Below, one piece after another: positions 63,031 to 64,000 of a stretch of DNA of 64,000 nucleotides. Position numbers and translations under genes: made by a program. This stretch comes from Phormidesmis priestleyi ULC007 (lineage in GTDB: Bacteria; Cyanobacteriota; Cyanobacteriia; Leptolyngbyales; Leptolyngbyaceae), in the NCBI RefSeq assembly GCF_001895925.1, contig NZ_MPPI01000023.1:1-64000 (forward strand), in the 5' to 3' direction. Each line of letters begins with the position of its first letter. Positions within the stretch are counted from its first letter, which is position 1. The notes under the pieces were generated by a model. That model searched no databases. It had not been told where the DNA came from and saw nothing but the letters and a program-made list of their open reading frames with translations.

Positions 63031-63813
63031 ATGTATATTAGCCTGATTGCAGATTATGGAACGGGCGATCCTGCCTTTTCAGAAGTGACTCAACGCCTGT
63101 CGATCGGCATTCCTCAAGCGCAAATCAATCTGCTCTCAGTTCCCCCATTTAGCACGTTGGCAACGGGCTTTTGGATCGCGCAACTGGGTTTGAATCCGGG
63201 TCCGGCAGAGCGATTGATTTATCACAACTGCGCCCCGCGTCAAGACGACCCCGAAGCCCGACAAAACAACGAAGGTGAAGGATTAACTTACGCGCTGTTA
63301 AACAACGGCGTAAAAGTGGTTGGCGTAAATGCTGGATTCACACTTTCGTTTATTAAGCATCACGCTCAGTTACAAGTTGTGAATGTTTCGAGAGGCGGCT
63401 CGCAGTTTCGATCGCGTGATGTTTTCCCCCCGGCTGCGGCTGCGATCGCGAATGGAGATCTCAGCTTGCTAGGCGAGGCCCTCAACCCAGAGCAAATTTT
63501 GGATGTGCCTAACGATCGGGTTGCCTGGGTCGATGGCTATGGCAACATCAAAACCACAATTCCGGCTCACACACTGAAGTTAGAGCCAGAAGCCAAGGTC
63601 GTGATTCGGATTGGCGATGTGGTGAGCGATGCGATTTACTCGGATGGGAGTTTTCGCGTTCCTGAAGGCACTTTGGCGTTTGCTCCCGGCAGTTCTGGCT
63701 GGTCGGCTGAAGCTGGCGAGATTCGCTGGATGGAGTTGTTTTTGCGCGGTGGCAGTGCTTGGGAACGGTTTGGTAAACCTCGCGTGAATCAAAAGGTCGC
63801 GCAGATTGGTTAA
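63031..63813 (+). CDS. SAM hydroxide adenosyltransferase (DUF62 family)
   Basis: A 260-aa enzyme of the DUF62 group, related to the fluorinase and chlorinase, which uses hydroxide to convert S-adenosylmethionine to adenosine and methionine. It starts MYISLIADYGTGDPAFSEVTQ, matching the family's LITDFG-like opening with the conserved Asp. GFWIAQLGLNPGP, FPPAAAAIANG, and AWVDGYGNIKTTI with Asn-Ile-type residues follow, ending FRVPEGTLAFAPGSSGW. The physiological purpose is not settled in any organism. Its TAA stop (63811-63813) lies in the 7-bp duplication of the last MITE. Confidence 0.9.
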   Translation: MYISLIADYGTGDPAFSEVTQRLSIGIPQAQINLLSVPPFSTLATGFWIAQLGLNPGPAERLIYHNCAPRQDDPEARQNNEGEGLTYALLNNGVKVVGVNAGFTLSFIKHHAQLQVVNVSRGGSQFRSRDVFPPAAAAIANGDLSLLGEALNPEQILDVPNDRVAWVDGYGNIKTTIPAHTLKLEPEAKVVIRIGDVVSDAIYSDGSFRVPEGTLAFAPGSSGWSAEAGEIRWMELFLRGGSAWERFGKPRVNQKVAQIG

Positions 63814-63817
63814 TTTA

Positions 63818-63989
63818 ACGTGAATTCGATGAAGCTTTTCGCTGCGGTTGCAAATCCGGGTTGCCCCCTAAATCCCCCAAAATTGGGGGACTTTGAACCT
63901 GAATTCTGGGCTTGAAGTCCCCCAGAATTAGGGGATTTAGGGGGCTGAAGCGCTGAAGAACGAAGCGAAAGAACTCATCGAGCTGACGT
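63818..63989. mobile_element. MITE copy 3 (7-bp TSD) at a stop codon
   Basis: A 172-bp element with ends ACGTGAATTCGATGAAG (left) and the complement of ACTCATCGAGCTGACGT (right), and the shared CCCCCTAAATCCCCC core. The target duplication is TAATTTA (63811-63817) and TAGTTTA (63990-63996), one base different. The left copy begins with the TAA stop of the DUF62 gene. It is the best-preserved of the three copies in its ends. Confidence 0.8.
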
Positions 63990-64000
63990 TAGTTTAGGAT

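Noticed and set aside
1-64000. tRNA, rRNA or known riboswitch
   Set aside because: I looked in the main spacers for TPsiC-like GTTCGAATC patterns and for common riboswitch motifs and saw none that could be supported.

Overview
The window is chromosomal DNA from a cyanobacterium, most likely a filamentous one. The HIP1 octamer GCGATCGC is scattered across genes and spacers. Several genes belong to families confined to, or typical of, oxygenic phototrophs: PSRP-3/Ycf65, Ycf54, the DUF6887/DUF6888 pair and lumenal-type PrxQ. An hps (hormogonium polysaccharide) pseudopilin locus opens the window, which points to a filamentous, motile lineage. The genus cannot be fixed from the sequence alone. I recognised no tRNA, rRNA, CRISPR array or prophage.

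Layout. 1-6.5 kb: hpsA-like secreted protein (5' part outside the window, with an in-frame stop at 69-71) followed by four type IV pilin-like proteins, the last two being tandem paralogues separated by a MITE. 6.5-12.9 kb: glgB, ribosomal protein PSRP-3, a HAD phosphatase, a TPR protein, ruvB and a conserved unknown. 13.0-26.3 kb: a surface-glycan island with a Wzm/Wzt-type ABC exporter, a very large triple-methyltransferase protein, five glycosyltransferases, a GDP-mannose 4,6-dehydratase, a small EamA/SMR-like membrane protein and a zinc alcohol dehydrogenase. 26.6-30.6 kb: a complete bacterial Pnkp-Hen1 RNA-repair operon. 30.9-36.2 kb: DUF2993 protein, two tandem TPR proteins, ruvA, sucrose-phosphatase, mobA, YggU-like protein and a membrane protein. 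36.5-48 kb: a STAND (NB-ARC-like) ATPase with TPRs, an L,D-transpeptidase, KDPG aldolase, two PRC-barrel proteins, an amidase, an MFS transporter, an orphan BrnA-like antitoxin, a possible tandem LOTUS/OST-HTH protein and a MoxR ATPase. 48-54 kb: PrxQ, a trypsin-like protease with about 16 TPRs encoded by 102-bp DNA repeats, a remnant of an aspartic protease, a DUF6888/DUF6887 pair and a geranylgeranyl-reductase-like flavoprotein. 54-64 kb: recG, a NUDIX hydrolase, a lipoprotein, folD, crtE, a DUF212 membrane protein, hicAB, ycf54-pdxJ and a SAM hydroxide adenosyltransferase (DUF62).

The most distinctive structure in the DNA is a modular family of miniature transposable elements sharing one hairpin core (CCCCCTAAATCCCCC and its complement) but carrying three different sets of ends. 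Three copies share one terminal repeat, have 7-bp target duplications (one imperfect), and each sits exactly on the stop codon of a gene without destroying it. A fourth copy has different ends and a 9-bp duplication and is nested inside another repeat. The fifth has a third type of end.

Working together: the ABC exporter, triple methyltransferase and glycosyltransferases form a plausible chain-terminated glycan export system. Pnkp and Hen1 are translationally coupled, and HicA/HicB, PdxJ/Ycf54 and DUF6888/DUF6887 show the same ATGA overlap. Many convergent gene pairs overlap by four bases at their stop codons.
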